A DNA stretch of 64,000 nucleotides, from positions 310,001 through 374,000 of the forward strand of contig NZ_PUIP01000002.1 in the NCBI RefSeq assembly GCF_002968015.1. Direction: 5' to 3'. Below are positions 44,392-52,621 of the stretch, one piece after another. Numbering within the stretch: the first letter of the stretch is position 1; the number at the start of each line of letters is the position of its first letter. The notes below the pieces were generated by a model that was not told the origin of the DNA, made no database searches, and was given only the letters and a program-made list of their open reading frames with translations. The DNA is from Massilia phosphatilytica. Lineage in GTDB: Bacteria > Pseudomonadota > Gammaproteobacteria > Burkholderiales > Burkholderiaceae_D. Made by a program: the position numbers and the translations under genes.

Positions 44392-44894
44392 GGCATCTCG
44401 AGCGCCAGCGCGCCTTCGTGGCGCAGCAGCCAGCGCTTGATCCCGAGTTGGAATCCGTGTTCGTCGTCGCTGCTGGAAAAGCCGCCCAGGCCGCCGGACG
44501 CCGTCACGCGGTGGCACGGGATCACGAGCGGGAACCAGTTGGCGCCGCACGCCTGGCCGACCGCGCGCGGGGCCGATTCCAGCTGCTTGGCGATCTGGCC
44601 GTACGTACGGACGCTGCCGCGCGGGATGGCGAGAATCGCGTCCCACACGCGCCGCTGGAATTCGCTGCCGGCTTCCTTCAGCGGCAGGTCGAAACGAAAA
44701 TCGGGATCCTCGAAATAGCGCGCCACCTGGACGGCGGCCTGTTCGGCGACGGCATCCTGCGCCGATTTTTCCTGGTAATGCGGCGGCAGGTAGACCAGTT
44801 CGCGCAACCGCCCGTCTTCGGTACGGATGCCCATCGCTCCAAACGGCGCCGCGATGATGGCGCTGAAAATCTCGCTGCCTTGTTGTGTGTTCAT
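44364..44894 (-). CDS. ogt: Methylated-DNA--protein-cysteine methyltransferase
   Basis: From ATG 44894 (MNTQQGSEIFSAIIAAPFGA) the protein has 176 residues. The active-site motif is GANWFPLVIPCHRVTASGGL (nucleophilic Cys in PCHRV), preceded by the HTH recognition part (FQRRVWDAILAIPRGSVRTY, GQIAKQLESAPRAVGQACGA). It repairs O6-alkylguanine by suicide transfer of the alkyl group to Cys. It lacks the Ada N-terminal domain. Its 3' end overlaps xerD, so the two genes are probably co-transcribed. Confidence 0.93.
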   Translation of the reverse strand: MNTQQGSEIFSAIIAAPFGAMGIRTEDGRLRELVYLPPHYQEKSAQDAVAEQAAVQVARYFEDPDFRFDLPLKEAGSEFQRRVWDAILAIPRGSVRTYGQIAKQLESAPRAVGQACGANWFPLVIPCHRVTASGGLGGFSSSDDEHGFQLGIKRWLLRHEGALALEMPWQQQSIFP

Positions 44895-44959
44895 CGATGC
44901 AGTGTAAGACCCGGAAGGCGTGTTCGCAAGCCTGCCCGGAGGTCCATGACACCGAGGCA

Positions 44960-45150
44960 AAAAAAACGCACCCGTGGGTGCGTTTCTAATTTGGTCACGT
45001 TTTCGGCTGCCTGGTCATTGCCGGCTGCATCATATAAAACGTGTGTCTCCTCCTAACTGTTTTACGGTAAAGTTTGTGTTTACCGCTTTCTTTTCCCTCT
45101 CCCAAATCGTATTCGGTCGCTTTATCGCACCAGGTTGGTGCCAAAAGGTG
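44960..45150 (-). ncRNA. Candidate small structured transcript
   Basis: A transcript from about 45148 to 44960 would begin after a TATGAT -10, form GCACC/GGTGC and CGGTAAA/TTTACCG hairpins, expose AGGAGGAGA, and end at the AAACGCACCC/GGGTGCGTTT terminator followed by eight T. The AGGAGGAG box is 12 or more bases from the ATG of the 12-codon frame, longer than ideal, so an unannotated leader peptide or an sRNA are both possible. The -35 is weak. It could also be just the 3' tail of the TRAP binding-protein transcript. Confidence 0.3.
44964..44985 (-). terminator. Rho-independent terminator
   Basis: AAACGCACCC at 44964-44974 region pairs with GGGTGCGTTT to 44985 around a GT turn; on the minus strand it is followed by TTTTTTTT. 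It lies between the candidate small RNA and ogt. Confidence 0.75.
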
Positions 45151-45202
45151 CCCCATCATAACGCAACCGCATAAGAAAAGCGTAGTTTTTTATATACATT
45201 CA

Positions 45203-45216
45203 CGAAATATATTTCG
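45203..45216. promoter_or_regulatory. Perfect AT-rich palindrome
   Basis: CGAAATATATTTCG is a perfect 14-bp palindrome in the gap between the TRAP binding-protein gene and the candidate small RNA. It could be an operator; the regulator is unknown. Confidence 0.35.
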
Positions 45217-45326
45217 GTCATAAGCCCCCATGACATGTCATAAAAATGCTAGTGCCGGTGTTTCATTGATTACAGGCAACTAACAACCGACAATGGGAAA
45301 TTACCCGCACTGAATAGGGGCGTTTG

Positions 45327-46367
45327 TCACCGGGCCTGGGCTGTCGTGACGGGCGCCGTGGCGCGGGACGTCGTCCGCGAGGTCGTCTGGTTGATCGCGT
45401 CGATCAGGTCCTTGCCGATACGCGCCTCGACCTGCTTCTGCACGGGCAGCAGGGCGCGGCGCCAGTCGGCCTGCTCCTGCGGCGTCAGCGTAAAAATCTT
45501 CGTCTTGCCGGACTTGCGGATCGCGTCCAGCGCGGCGTCGTTGTCGCGCTGGGCGATGGTTTTTTCGAACGCGGTGGCCTCGCGCATCGCCTCCTCCAGT
45601 TCCGTCCGGACGTCGCGCGGCAGGCCGTCCCAGAACTTCTTGTTGACGATGACGGCGTAGCCCAGGTAGCCGTGGTTCGACACCGTCACGTATTTCTGCA
45701 CCTCGTGCATTTTCTGCGTATACATGTTCGACGGCGGATTCTCGGTGCCGTCCACGATGTGGGCCTGCAGCGCGGGATAGACTTCGGAAAACGCCAGCAC
45801 CTGTGGGATGGCGCCGAGCGCGCGCATCTGCGCATCGAGCACCTTGGAACCCTGGATGCGCATCCGCAGGCCGTGGAAATCCGCCGGGCTGTGCAGCGGG
45901 CGGTTGGCCGACATCACCTTGAACCCGTTGTCCCAGTAGGCCAGGCCCGTGATGCCCTTGGATTCCAGCTTTTGCAGCAGGTTCTTGCCGATCGGCCCTT
46001 CCGTCACGGCATACAGCGCCGCCTTGGTCGGGAAGATATACGGCAGGTCGAACGCCTCGAATTCCTTCACGCCGAGCGGCGCGAACTTGGCCAGCGACGG
46101 CGCCAGCATCTGCACGGCGCCCAGTTGCAGGGCTTCCAGTTCTTCCTTGTCCTTGTAGAGCTGGCTGTTGGGATAGACTTCGACCTTGACCCGCCCGTGC
46201 GTCCGCTGTTCCGCCAGCACGCGGAAGCGTTCGGCCGCCAGGCCCTTGGGGGCGTCCGGAGACACGACGTGACTGAACTTGATGATGATCGGAGCCTGGG
46301 CGTGGGCGCCCGCTCCGGTCAGGACAGCAAGCGCGGCCAGCAAGGCTTTGATGCGCATAGATTTCAT
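45327..46367 (-). CDS. dctP: TRAP transporter substrate-binding protein DctP
   Basis: The 346-residue periplasmic protein has a signal peptide (ALLAALAVLTGAGAHAQA). DctP-family motifs are IIIKFSHVVSPDAPKGLAAE, FDLPYIFPTKAALYAVTEG, the ligand-Arg region FHGLRMRIQGSKVLDAQMRA, GAIPQVLAFSEVYPALQAHI and VDGTENPPSNMYTQKMHEVQ. It is expected to bind a C4-dicarboxylate or related organic acid. The DctQ/DctM membrane subunits are not adjacent. It is divergent from the DctS/DctR-like pair, which suggests that it is controlled by them and may also help them sense the ligand. The C-terminus carries a Thr/Ser/Ala-rich tail. Confidence 0.92.
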   Translation of the reverse strand: MKSMRIKALLAALAVLTGAGAHAQAPIIIKFSHVVSPDAPKGLAAERFRVLAEQRTHGRVKVEVYPNSQLYKDKEELEALQLGAVQMLAPSLAKFAPLGVKEFEAFDLPYIFPTKAALYAVTEGPIGKNLLQKLESKGITGLAYWDNGFKVMSANRPLHSPADFHGLRMRIQGSKVLDAQMRALGAIPQVLAFSEVYPALQAHIVDGTENPPSNMYTQKMHEVQKYVTVSNHGYLGYAVIVNKKFWDGLPRDVRTELEEAMREATAFEKTIAQRDNDAALDAIRKSGKTKIFTLTPQEQADWRRALLPVQKQVEARIGKDLIDAINQTTSRTTSRATAPVTTAQAR

Positions 46368-46465
46368 CTTCCCGCGGTGTATATTCGGATACCGACCGCC
46401 AGTGTGCCGGTTCCACCCTCCGGCCGCTATCGTGGAAAACCACGACAGACAGTCGTCGGTAAAAG

Positions 46466-48469
46466 ATGAAACGTTATCACATGAAAACTCCGTTCACCCT
46501 GCCCCGCCCCGTGAAGCAAGGCCCGTGGCGCTGGCTCGTGCCCGTGCTGCTGGTGCTGCTGTTCCTGCTCGTCCTGCTGTGGCTGCCCTGGCAGGCGCGC
46601 CAGATGGAAAGCAACGAGCGCCAGGAACAATTGATCGCCGATACGCTGTGGGTCGAGCAGACCTTGCGCTTCGAACTCGCGCGCAGCGAGGAAGCGCTGG
46701 CCGCGCTGGGCAACGACCTCGCCATCGAGACGCCGGCGCCCGCCGCCCTGCAGGCACGCTTCGCGCAGATGTTCAAGAACGGCCACGAACTCCAGCGCAT
46801 CATCTGGTACGACGCGCACGGCCAGGTCAAGGCGAGCCGCGGCATGGAACTGCCGCCCGAAGGCCTCACGCAATCGTCGCGCGACGCCGCCGCCATGTCG
46901 CGCAGCACGCGTCTGGGTCGCTACAGCGAACCGTACGGCGCCACCGGCCTCGTGCACGGCCTGATCGACTTCCACCTGCCGCTGGTCCACGCCGGCAAAT
47001 ACATGGGCAGCCTCGTCGCCACGTACAACCTGCAGACGCTGCTGGACGAGAACGTGCCGTGGTGGTTCGCCCAGGACAATGCGCTGTCCCTGCTCGACCG
47101 CGACGACCACGTCGTGGCGCAGCGTGCGGCCGGCGGGCCGGGCCGCGGCGTCTACACGCACAAGCGCGCGCTCGACCTGCCCGGCGCGCAGATCGTGCTC
47201 GCCACCGACAGCGTCAAGGGCGCGCCCAAACTCCTTCCGAACCTGCTGGTGGGGTCCGTGATCGTGCTGGCGCTGGGGCTCGTGATCTCGCTCGTCGCGC
47301 TGTGGCGCCACATCGCGCGCACGATCGCGGCGGAAAACGCGCTGCGCCAGCAGATGGCCTTCCGCACCGCGATGGAAGATTCGCTGCTCACGGGCCTGCG
47401 CGCGCGCGACCTGGAGGGCCGCGTCACGTACGTCAACCCGGCGTTCTGCCGCATGGTCGGTTATCCGGCGGAAGACCTGCTGGGCAAGAAGCCGCCGATG
47501 CCCTATTGGGCGCCGGAAGCGATGGCGGAGTACGAAGGCCGCTTCCGCAAGGTGCTCTCGGGCCAGGCCACGCCGCAGTTCGAGACCGTGTTCCAGCGCT
47601 CCGACGGCGCGCGCGTGCCCGTGCTCGTGTTCGAGGCGCCCCTCGTCGATGCCCACGGCCGCCACACGGGCTGGATGAGTTCCATCCTCGACATCACCGA
47701 CCGCAAGCGCGCGGAAGAACTGAATCGCCAGCAGCAGGAAAAGCTGGAGACAAGCGCGCGCCTGGCGACGATGGGCGAGATCTCGTCGATGCTGGCGCAC
47801 GAGCTGAACCAGCCGCTGGCCGCCATCTCCAGCTACACGGCGGGCGCGCTGAACGTGCTCGCGCGCGAGACCAATGCGGCCCCGCTCGACACCGGCATGC
47901 TGAAACGTGCGCTGGAACAGGCGAACACGCAGGCGCGCCGGGCCGGCCAGATCATCCGCAGCGTGCACGAATTCGTGAAAAAACGCGAGCCGCGCCGCGA
48001 AACGGTCGCGATCCCCCACGTCGTCGACGGCATCCGCGCCCTCGTCGAACTGCAGGCGCGCCAGAGCTATGTCGCGCTGCAGGTGGACGTCCCGCCCGAC
48101 CTGCCGCCGGTGCTCGCGGACCGCGTGCTGATCGAGCAGGTGCTCCTCAACCTCACGCGCAACGCGATCGAGGCGATGCAGGCCGTCGACCCGGAGCGGC
48201 GCGTGCTGCGCATTGCCGCGCACACCGGCGAACAGGGGCAAGTCGCCGTGTCCGTGATCGACAACGGCCACGGCATCGCGCCGGAAGTGGCCGAGCGCCT
48301 GTTCTCGCCCTTCTTTTCGACCAAGGCCGAGGGCATGGGCATGGGCCTGTCGATCTGCCGCACCGCGATCGAATTCCACGGCGGCACCCTCACCCACGCG
48401 GACAATCCGGGCGGCGGCACCGTCTTTACCTTCACGCTGCAGCAGGCGCAGGAAGCGCCGGTGACCTGA
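46466..48469 (+). CDS. dctS: Sensor histidine kinase, DctS-like
   Basis: The 667-residue membrane kinase has TM1 at about 18-38 (LVPVLLVLLFLLVLLWLPW), a large periplasmic sensor region (about 40-265), TM2 (LLVGSVIVLALGLVISLVAL), a PAS domain (about 320-430, with VTYVNPAFCRMVGYPAEDLL), the HisKA box MGEISSMLAHELNQPLAAIS and a HATPase domain (LNLTRNAIEAMQ, VIDNGHGI, GMGMGLSICRTAIEFHGGTL). It is of the DctS type paired with a FixJ-like regulator 42 bp downstream. It is divergent from dctP and presumably senses dicarboxylates. An ATG 15 bp inside (46481) is an alternative start. Confidence 0.9.
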   Translation: MKRYHMKTPFTLPRPVKQGPWRWLVPVLLVLLFLLVLLWLPWQARQMESNERQEQLIADTLWVEQTLRFELARSEEALAALGNDLAIETPAPAALQARFAQMFKNGHELQRIIWYDAHGQVKASRGMELPPEGLTQSSRDAAAMSRSTRLGRYSEPYGATGLVHGLIDFHLPLVHAGKYMGSLVATYNLQTLLDENVPWWFAQDNALSLLDRDDHVVAQRAAGGPGRGVYTHKRALDLPGAQIVLATDSVKGAPKLLPNLLVGSVIVLALGLVISLVALWRHIARTIAAENALRQQMAFRTAMEDSLLTGLRARDLEGRVTYVNPAFCRMVGYPAEDLLGKKPPMPYWAPEAMAEYEGRFRKVLSGQATPQFETVFQRSDGARVPVLVFEAPLVDAHGRHTGWMSSILDITDRKRAEELNRQQQEKLETSARLATMGEISSMLAHELNQPLAAISSYTAGALNVLARETNAAPLDTGMLKRALEQANTQARRAGQIIRSVHEFVKKREPRRETVAIPHVVDGIRALVELQARQSYVALQVDVPPDLPPVLADRVLIEQVLLNLTRNAIEAMQAVDPERRVLRIAAHTGEQGQVAVSVIDNGHGIAPEVAERLFSPFFSTKAEGMGMGLSICRTAIEFHGGTLTHADNPGGGTVFTFTLQQAQEAPVT

Positions 48470-48511
48470 TTCGTGCTTTACATTTACAATAAGCCGAAAA
48501 AAGGAGACTCC

Positions 48512-49105
48512 ATGCTGCACATCGTCGACGACGAAGACGTCATTCGCGACGCTCTCGAATGGCTGGCGCAATCGCGCGGACTGCCGGCGCGCGGCTATGC
48601 GGGCGGCCAGACTTTTCTCGATGCGATCGGCGACCGCTTCGCGGCGGATGCTTTACATGGAGACTGCGTCCTGCTGGACGTGCGCATGCCGGGCATGAAT
48701 GGCATCGCCGTGTTCGACCAGCTCGTGGCGCGCGGCCTGCTGGCCAGGCTGCCCGTGATCTTCCTGACCGGCCACGGCGACGTGCCGATGGCCGTCGATT
48801 CCCTCAAGCGCGGCGCCTTCGATTTCTTCGAAAAACCGTTCAACGACAACCAGCTGATGGACCGCGTCGAGGAGGCGCTGGCGGCGTCGCGCAAGGCGGC
48901 CTCGCGCGACGCCATCCACGCCCGCCTGGCCACCTTATCGGCACGGGAGCGCGAAGTCCTCGACCTCATCCTGGCCGGCAACATGAACAAGGTCGTGGCC
49001 GACAAGCTCGGCATCAGCATGCGCACGGTCGAGGTGCACCGCGCGCATATCTTCGACAAGATGCAGGTCAAGACGGCCGTCGAGCTGGCCGGCTTGTTAA
49101 AGTAA
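48512..49105 (+). CDS. dctR: Response regulator, FixJ/DctR-like
   Basis: From ATG 48512 (MLHIVDDEDVIRDALEWLAQ; AAGGAGA 6 bases upstream) the protein has 197 residues. The receiver domain has the acidic pair DDED, the phospho-acceptor Asp in CVLLDVRMPGMNG, Thr in IFLTGHGDVPMAV and Lys in FEKPFNDNQLM. The LuxR-type HTH is LSAREREVLDLILAGNMNKV, then ADKLGISMRTVEVHRAHIFD. Phosphorylated by the upstream kinase, it probably activates dctP. The FixJ class fits the DctS/DctR systems of other proteobacteria. Confidence 0.92.
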   Translation: MLHIVDDEDVIRDALEWLAQSRGLPARGYAGGQTFLDAIGDRFAADALHGDCVLLDVRMPGMNGIAVFDQLVARGLLARLPVIFLTGHGDVPMAVDSLKRGAFDFFEKPFNDNQLMDRVEEALAASRKAASRDAIHARLATLSAREREVLDLILAGNMNKVVADKLGISMRTVEVHRAHIFDKMQVKTAVELAGLLK

Positions 49106-49218
49106 CACGCGCGCACGACTGCCCGCGCGTCCTGTGCCGCGCGGGGTTCGCTTGTAAAATCAGCCTGATCATGGAGTGGTCGAACTCACCACGTCGAAAC
49201 ATTCTTTAGGGAACGCAG

Positions 49219-49599
49219 ATGAGCGAGAAGACGATAGCCGACAAAATGTTCTTGAGGACCGCGAAATCGATGCTGATCCTGAACGGGAGCGTCCACCCGG
49301 GCATGGTGTCGCAGATGCCGTCCAACCTGATCAAGAATGACCAGGAGAAAGTGGATGTCGTATTGCTGTTCGCGATGAACCGCAAGGAACTCGAGCAATA
49401 TTTCCCGATCGCCAAGGAACGCATGGGCGACAAGGGCTCGCTATGGGTCGCTTATCTGAAGCAAACCGCCTCCAAGGCCACTGACATCAACCGCGATTCG
49501 ATCAATGCCTATGCCAAGGAAAACGGCATCACGGGCGTCGCCATGATTTCCATCGACGGCGACTGGTCCGCGCTGCGCATGAAGCGGATCGAACTCTAG
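49219..49599 (+). CDS. DUF3052-like small protein
   Basis: The 126-residue soluble protein resembles the DUF3052 family: VDVVLLFAMNRKELEQYFPI, KGSLWVAYLKQTASKATDIN and a C-terminal GVAMISIDGDWSALRMKRIE ending that matches the family's VDxxWSxLxxxxR pattern. No catalytic residues are evident and the function is unknown. It is followed head-to-tail by queG on the opposite strand (4-base overlap of the 3' ends). Confidence 0.8.
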   Translation: MSEKTIADKMFLRTAKSMLILNGSVHPGMVSQMPSNLIKNDQEKVDVVLLFAMNRKELEQYFPIAKERMGDKGSLWVAYLKQTASKATDINRDSINAYAKENGITGVAMISIDGDWSALRMKRIEL

Positions 49600-50687
49600 A
49601 CAGTCCGACCGTGGCGTGCGAGCGCCCACGCGACGTGCTCGCGTACGAGCGCCGACGGGTGGTCCGCGCGGGCACGCAACGCGGCGACGATCTCATCTGA
49701 CGTAATGGCATTACCGAGGCCCACGGCCAGATTGCGCAGCCAGCGCTCGTGCCCGATGCGGCGGATCGGGCTGCCTTCGAGGCGGCGGTTGAAGTCGTCC
49801 TCGCTCCATCCGAACAACTCGACCAGCCCCGCCGTGCCCAAGCCGTTGCGCTCATCGAAATCCGGCACGGTCGCCCGTTGCGCGAACTTGTTCCACGGGC
49901 AGGCCAGCTGGCAATCGTCGCAGCCGTAGATGCGGTTGCCGATCAGCGGACGGAATTCTTCCGGGATCGCGCCCTTCAGTTCGATGGTCAGGTAGGAAAT
50001 GCAGCGGCGCGCATCCAACCGGCCAGGGCCGAGGATCGCGCCCGTCGGGCAGACGTCGATGCACGCGCTGCACTGGCCGCAGTGGGTGCCGGTCGGTTCA
50101 TCCACGGGTAGCGGCAGGTCGACGAGAATCTCGCCGATGAAGAACATGGAACCCGCCTCGCGGCTCAGTAATAACGTGTGCTTGCCGCGCCAGCCGAGGC
50201 CGGCCTTTTGCGCCAGCGGCAATTCCATCACGGGCGCGGAATCCGTGAACACGCGGTAGCCGTACTCGCCGACGGCCGCCCGGACCTTCTCGGCCAAGGC
50301 CTGCAGCCGGTTGCGCAATACCTTGTGGTAATCGCGGCCGCGCGCATAGATCGACACGACGGCCGCCTCCGGGTCGTCCTGGCGCAGGCGTTCGCGCGCG
50401 CGCCAGTCGGCCGGTGTTGCCATCGGCAGGTAATCCATGCGCGCGCTGATCACGCGCACCGTGCCCGGCACCAGCTCGGCCGGCCGGGCGCGCTTCATGC
50501 CGTGGCTTGCCATATAATCCATCTCGCCGTGATGGCCGGCATCCAGCCAGGCCTGCAGGCCCGCTTCGTGCTCGGCGAGATCGATGTCGGCGATGCGCAC
50601 GTCGGCAAAGCCCAGTTCCGCGCCCCATGCCTTGATGGCCTGGGCGAGTGCGGGAAGATCGGGCTGGACGGGGAGCTGGGCGGACAT
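49596..50687 (-). CDS. queG: Epoxyqueuosine reductase QueG
   Basis: The 363-residue protein catalyses the last step of queuosine synthesis, reducing epoxyqueuosine in tRNA with cobalamin and two iron-sulphur clusters. The clusters are visible as CGQCSACIDVCPTGAILGPG and CDDCQLACPWNKFAQRATVP. The N-terminal domain has MDYMASHGMKRARPAELVPG and VSIYARGRDYHKVLRNRLQA, and the C-terminus HEAT-like repeats (VAALRARADHPSALVREHVA). It is divergent from tsaE (31 bp between starts), a common arrangement. Confidence 0.95.
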   Translation of the reverse strand: MSAQLPVQPDLPALAQAIKAWGAELGFADVRIADIDLAEHEAGLQAWLDAGHHGEMDYMASHGMKRARPAELVPGTVRVISARMDYLPMATPADWRARERLRQDDPEAAVVSIYARGRDYHKVLRNRLQALAEKVRAAVGEYGYRVFTDSAPVMELPLAQKAGLGWRGKHTLLLSREAGSMFFIGEILVDLPLPVDEPTGTHCGQCSACIDVCPTGAILGPGRLDARRCISYLTIELKGAIPEEFRPLIGNRIYGCDDCQLACPWNKFAQRATVPDFDERNGLGTAGLVELFGWSEDDFNRRLEGSPIRRIGHERWLRNLAVGLGNAITSDEIVAALRARADHPSALVREHVAWALARHGRTV

Positions 50688-50718
50688 TGGCGGACCTACA
50701 AACCCACTATTTTATTCG

Positions 50719-51207
50719 ATGCAGGACCAACTGAAAGCTTATCTTCCCGACGAATCGGCCACGCAGGCACTGGGCGCCGCCCTCGCGCGCGCGCTGAGCC
50801 CGGGTCTCGTGATCTATCTGCACGGCGACCTCGGCGCCGGCAAGACGGCCTTCACGCGCGCCCTGCTGCACGCGGCCGGCCACAAGGGCGCCGTCAAGAG
50901 CCCGACCTATACGCTGTCGGAACCGTACCGCATCGAGCTGGATGGCCAACCCGTCAACCTGATCCACTACGACCTGTACCGCATGTCCAGCCCCGAGGAA
51001 TTCCTCGACGCGGGCTTCCGCGAAGATTTCGACGGTAACAACATCTGCATCGTCGAATGGCCGGAAAAGGGCGAGCCGGTGTTGCCGCCGCCCGACGTTA
51101 AAGTGTTGCTTAAGGTCAGCGGTATCGGGCGTGAGGTAGAATTGCAGGCGTTGTCCGACTTGGGCCTGCTATGCCTCGAACGCCTGCACTACCCCCCGAC
51201 GCCCTGA
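50719..51207 (+). CDS. tsaE: tRNA threonylcarbamoylation ATPase TsaE
   Basis: From ATG 50719 (MQDQLKAYLPDESATQALGA) the protein has 162 residues. The P-loop is YLHGDLGAGKTAFTRALLHA, with the switch region VKSPTYTLSEPYRIELDGQP and Walker B-like HYDLYRMSSPEEFLDAGF, IVEWPEKGE. TsaE works with TsaB and TsaD (tsaD at 27.3 kb) to make t6A37 in tRNA. The gene overlaps the amidase gene by 37 bases, the frequent tsaE-amiC pairing. Confidence 0.95.
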   Translation: MQDQLKAYLPDESATQALGAALARALSPGLVIYLHGDLGAGKTAFTRALLHAAGHKGAVKSPTYTLSEPYRIELDGQPVNLIHYDLYRMSSPEEFLDAGFREDFDGNNICIVEWPEKGEPVLPPPDVKVLLKVSGIGREVELQALSDLGLLCLERLHYPPTP

Positions 51208-52586
51208 TTCCAGGTTCCCCGAAACGACGCACGATCCTGAAGGCCGGCGGCACGCTGCTGCTGTCCGTCATCGCGCCGTTGCCGGCATCCGCTGCCCAGA
51301 TCATGGCCGTGCGCGTGTGGCCGGCCGACGAGTACACCCGCGTCACGCTTGAAAACGACGGCGAGCTCAAGACGACGCACTTCATGGTGCCGGACCCGCC
51401 GCGCCTCGTCGTCGACATCGACGGCCTCGCGCTGAACGACACGCTGAAAAGCCTCGTCGCCAAGATCGAATCGAACGACCCGTACATCAAACAGGTGCGC
51501 GTGGGCCAGAACCGGCCGAACGTCGTGCGCCTCGTGTTCGACCTGAAGGAAGACGTCAAGCCGCAAGTGTTCAACCTGGCGCCCATCGCCGGCTACCACC
51601 ACCGCCTGATCTTCGACCTGTATCCCGTCAAGGCCGTCGACCCGCTCGCGAGCATGATCGCCAAGGAAAACTGGACGACGGACGCGGCCCCCGCCACGCC
51701 GACCCCGGCCGTGCAGCCGGGCGAGCCGACCGTCGGCCAGGCGGGCCCGGACGCCATCGCCAAACTGGAAGCCGACGCCGCGCGCGCCGGTTCCACGCCC
51801 GCGCAACCACAGCCGACGACGCCGCAACCGGCCCCGCCGCAGGCGCCGGCCAAGGCCCAGCCAGGCCAGAAGGTGGCGCGCATGGTGACCATCGCGCTCG
51901 ACCCCGGCCACGGCGGCGAGGATCCCGGCGCGACCGGCACCACGGGCGTGCACGAGAAGGACATCGTGCTGGCGGTGGCGAAGCGCCTGAAAGCGAAACT
52001 GGAGGACTTGCCGAACACGCGCGTGATGCTGACGCGCGACGCCGACTTCTTCGTCCCCCTCGGCCAGCGCGTGGAAAAAGCGAGGAAGGTGCAGGCCGAC
52101 CTGTTCGTGTCGATCCACGCCGACGCCTTCGTCGAACCGACGGCGCGCGGCTCGTCCGTGTTCGTCCTGTCGGAAAAAGGCGCCAGTTCGAGCGCGGCGC
52201 GCTGGCTGGCGGCCGACCAGAACAAGGCCGACCTGATCGGCGGCGTGAATCTCGGCAGCCACGACAAGCAGCTGGCGAGCGTGTTGATGGACCTGTCGCA
52301 GACGGCCCAGATCAACGACAGCATGAAGCTCGGCAAGGCCGTGCTGACGGAAATCGGCGGCATCAACCGCCTGCACCGCGGCGTCGTCGAACAGGCGGGC
52401 TTTGCCGTGCTGAAGGCCCCGGACATCCCGTCGATCCTTGTCGAGACCGCGTTCATTTCCAACCCGGAAGAAGAAGCGAGGCTGAAGGATGATGCCTACC
52501 AGAACCAGCTGGCCGACGCGATCACGAAAGGCATCAAGCGCTACTTCGCGTACAATCCGCCGCTGGCGAAGAGCCGCATCACTTAA
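51171..52586 (+). CDS. amiC: N-acetylmuramoyl-L-alanine amidase (AmiC-type)
   Basis: The 471-residue protein has a twin-arginine-like signal (PKRRTILKAGGTLLLSVIAP, cleavage near ASAAQ), an N-terminal AMIN domain (about 45-150, VRVWPADEYTRVTLENDGEL), a Pro/Ala/Gln-rich linker (about 185-235) and an Amidase_3 domain with zinc ligands in IALDPGHGGEDPGATGTTG, SIHADAFVEP and the Glu in SILVETAFISNPEEEARL. It splits septal peptidoglycan to let daughter cells separate; the AMIN domain targets the septum. Its start lies inside tsaE. Confidence 0.94.
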   Translation: MPRTPALPPDALIPGSPKRRTILKAGGTLLLSVIAPLPASAAQIMAVRVWPADEYTRVTLENDGELKTTHFMVPDPPRLVVDIDGLALNDTLKSLVAKIESNDPYIKQVRVGQNRPNVVRLVFDLKEDVKPQVFNLAPIAGYHHRLIFDLYPVKAVDPLASMIAKENWTTDAAPATPTPAVQPGEPTVGQAGPDAIAKLEADAARAGSTPAQPQPTTPQPAPPQAPAKAQPGQKVARMVTIALDPGHGGEDPGATGTTGVHEKDIVLAVAKRLKAKLEDLPNTRVMLTRDADFFVPLGQRVEKARKVQADLFVSIHADAFVEPTARGSSVFVLSEKGASSSAARWLAADQNKADLIGGVNLGSHDKQLASVLMDLSQTAQINDSMKLGKAVLTEIGGINRLHRGVVEQAGFAVLKAPDIPSILVETAFISNPEEEARLKDDAYQNQLADAITKGIKRYFAYNPPLAKSRIT

Positions 52587-52621
52587 TGGACGCCCGCGGG
52601 CGTCCCCTGAGGAGGATTCTC

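Larger units (their letters stand above)
44895..45326. other. 432-bp gap with candidate small RNA
   Basis: No gene over 20 codons is visible. Minus-strand features, in order of reading: a perfect 14-bp palindrome CGAAATATATTTCG (45203-45216); a TATGAT -10-like hexamer (45155-45160); a hairpin CGGTAAA-CACAAAC-TTTACCG (45065-45085); an AGGAGGAGA box (45046-45054); a 12-codon frame (44995-45033); and a hairpin terminator with a run of T (44964-44985). Confidence 0.45.

Noticed and set aside
45121..45240. Riboswitch in the gap after dctP
   Set aside because: The stems do not match any riboswitch pattern I know, and no gene follows in the right orientation except ogt after a terminator. It is kept as an sRNA candidate only.
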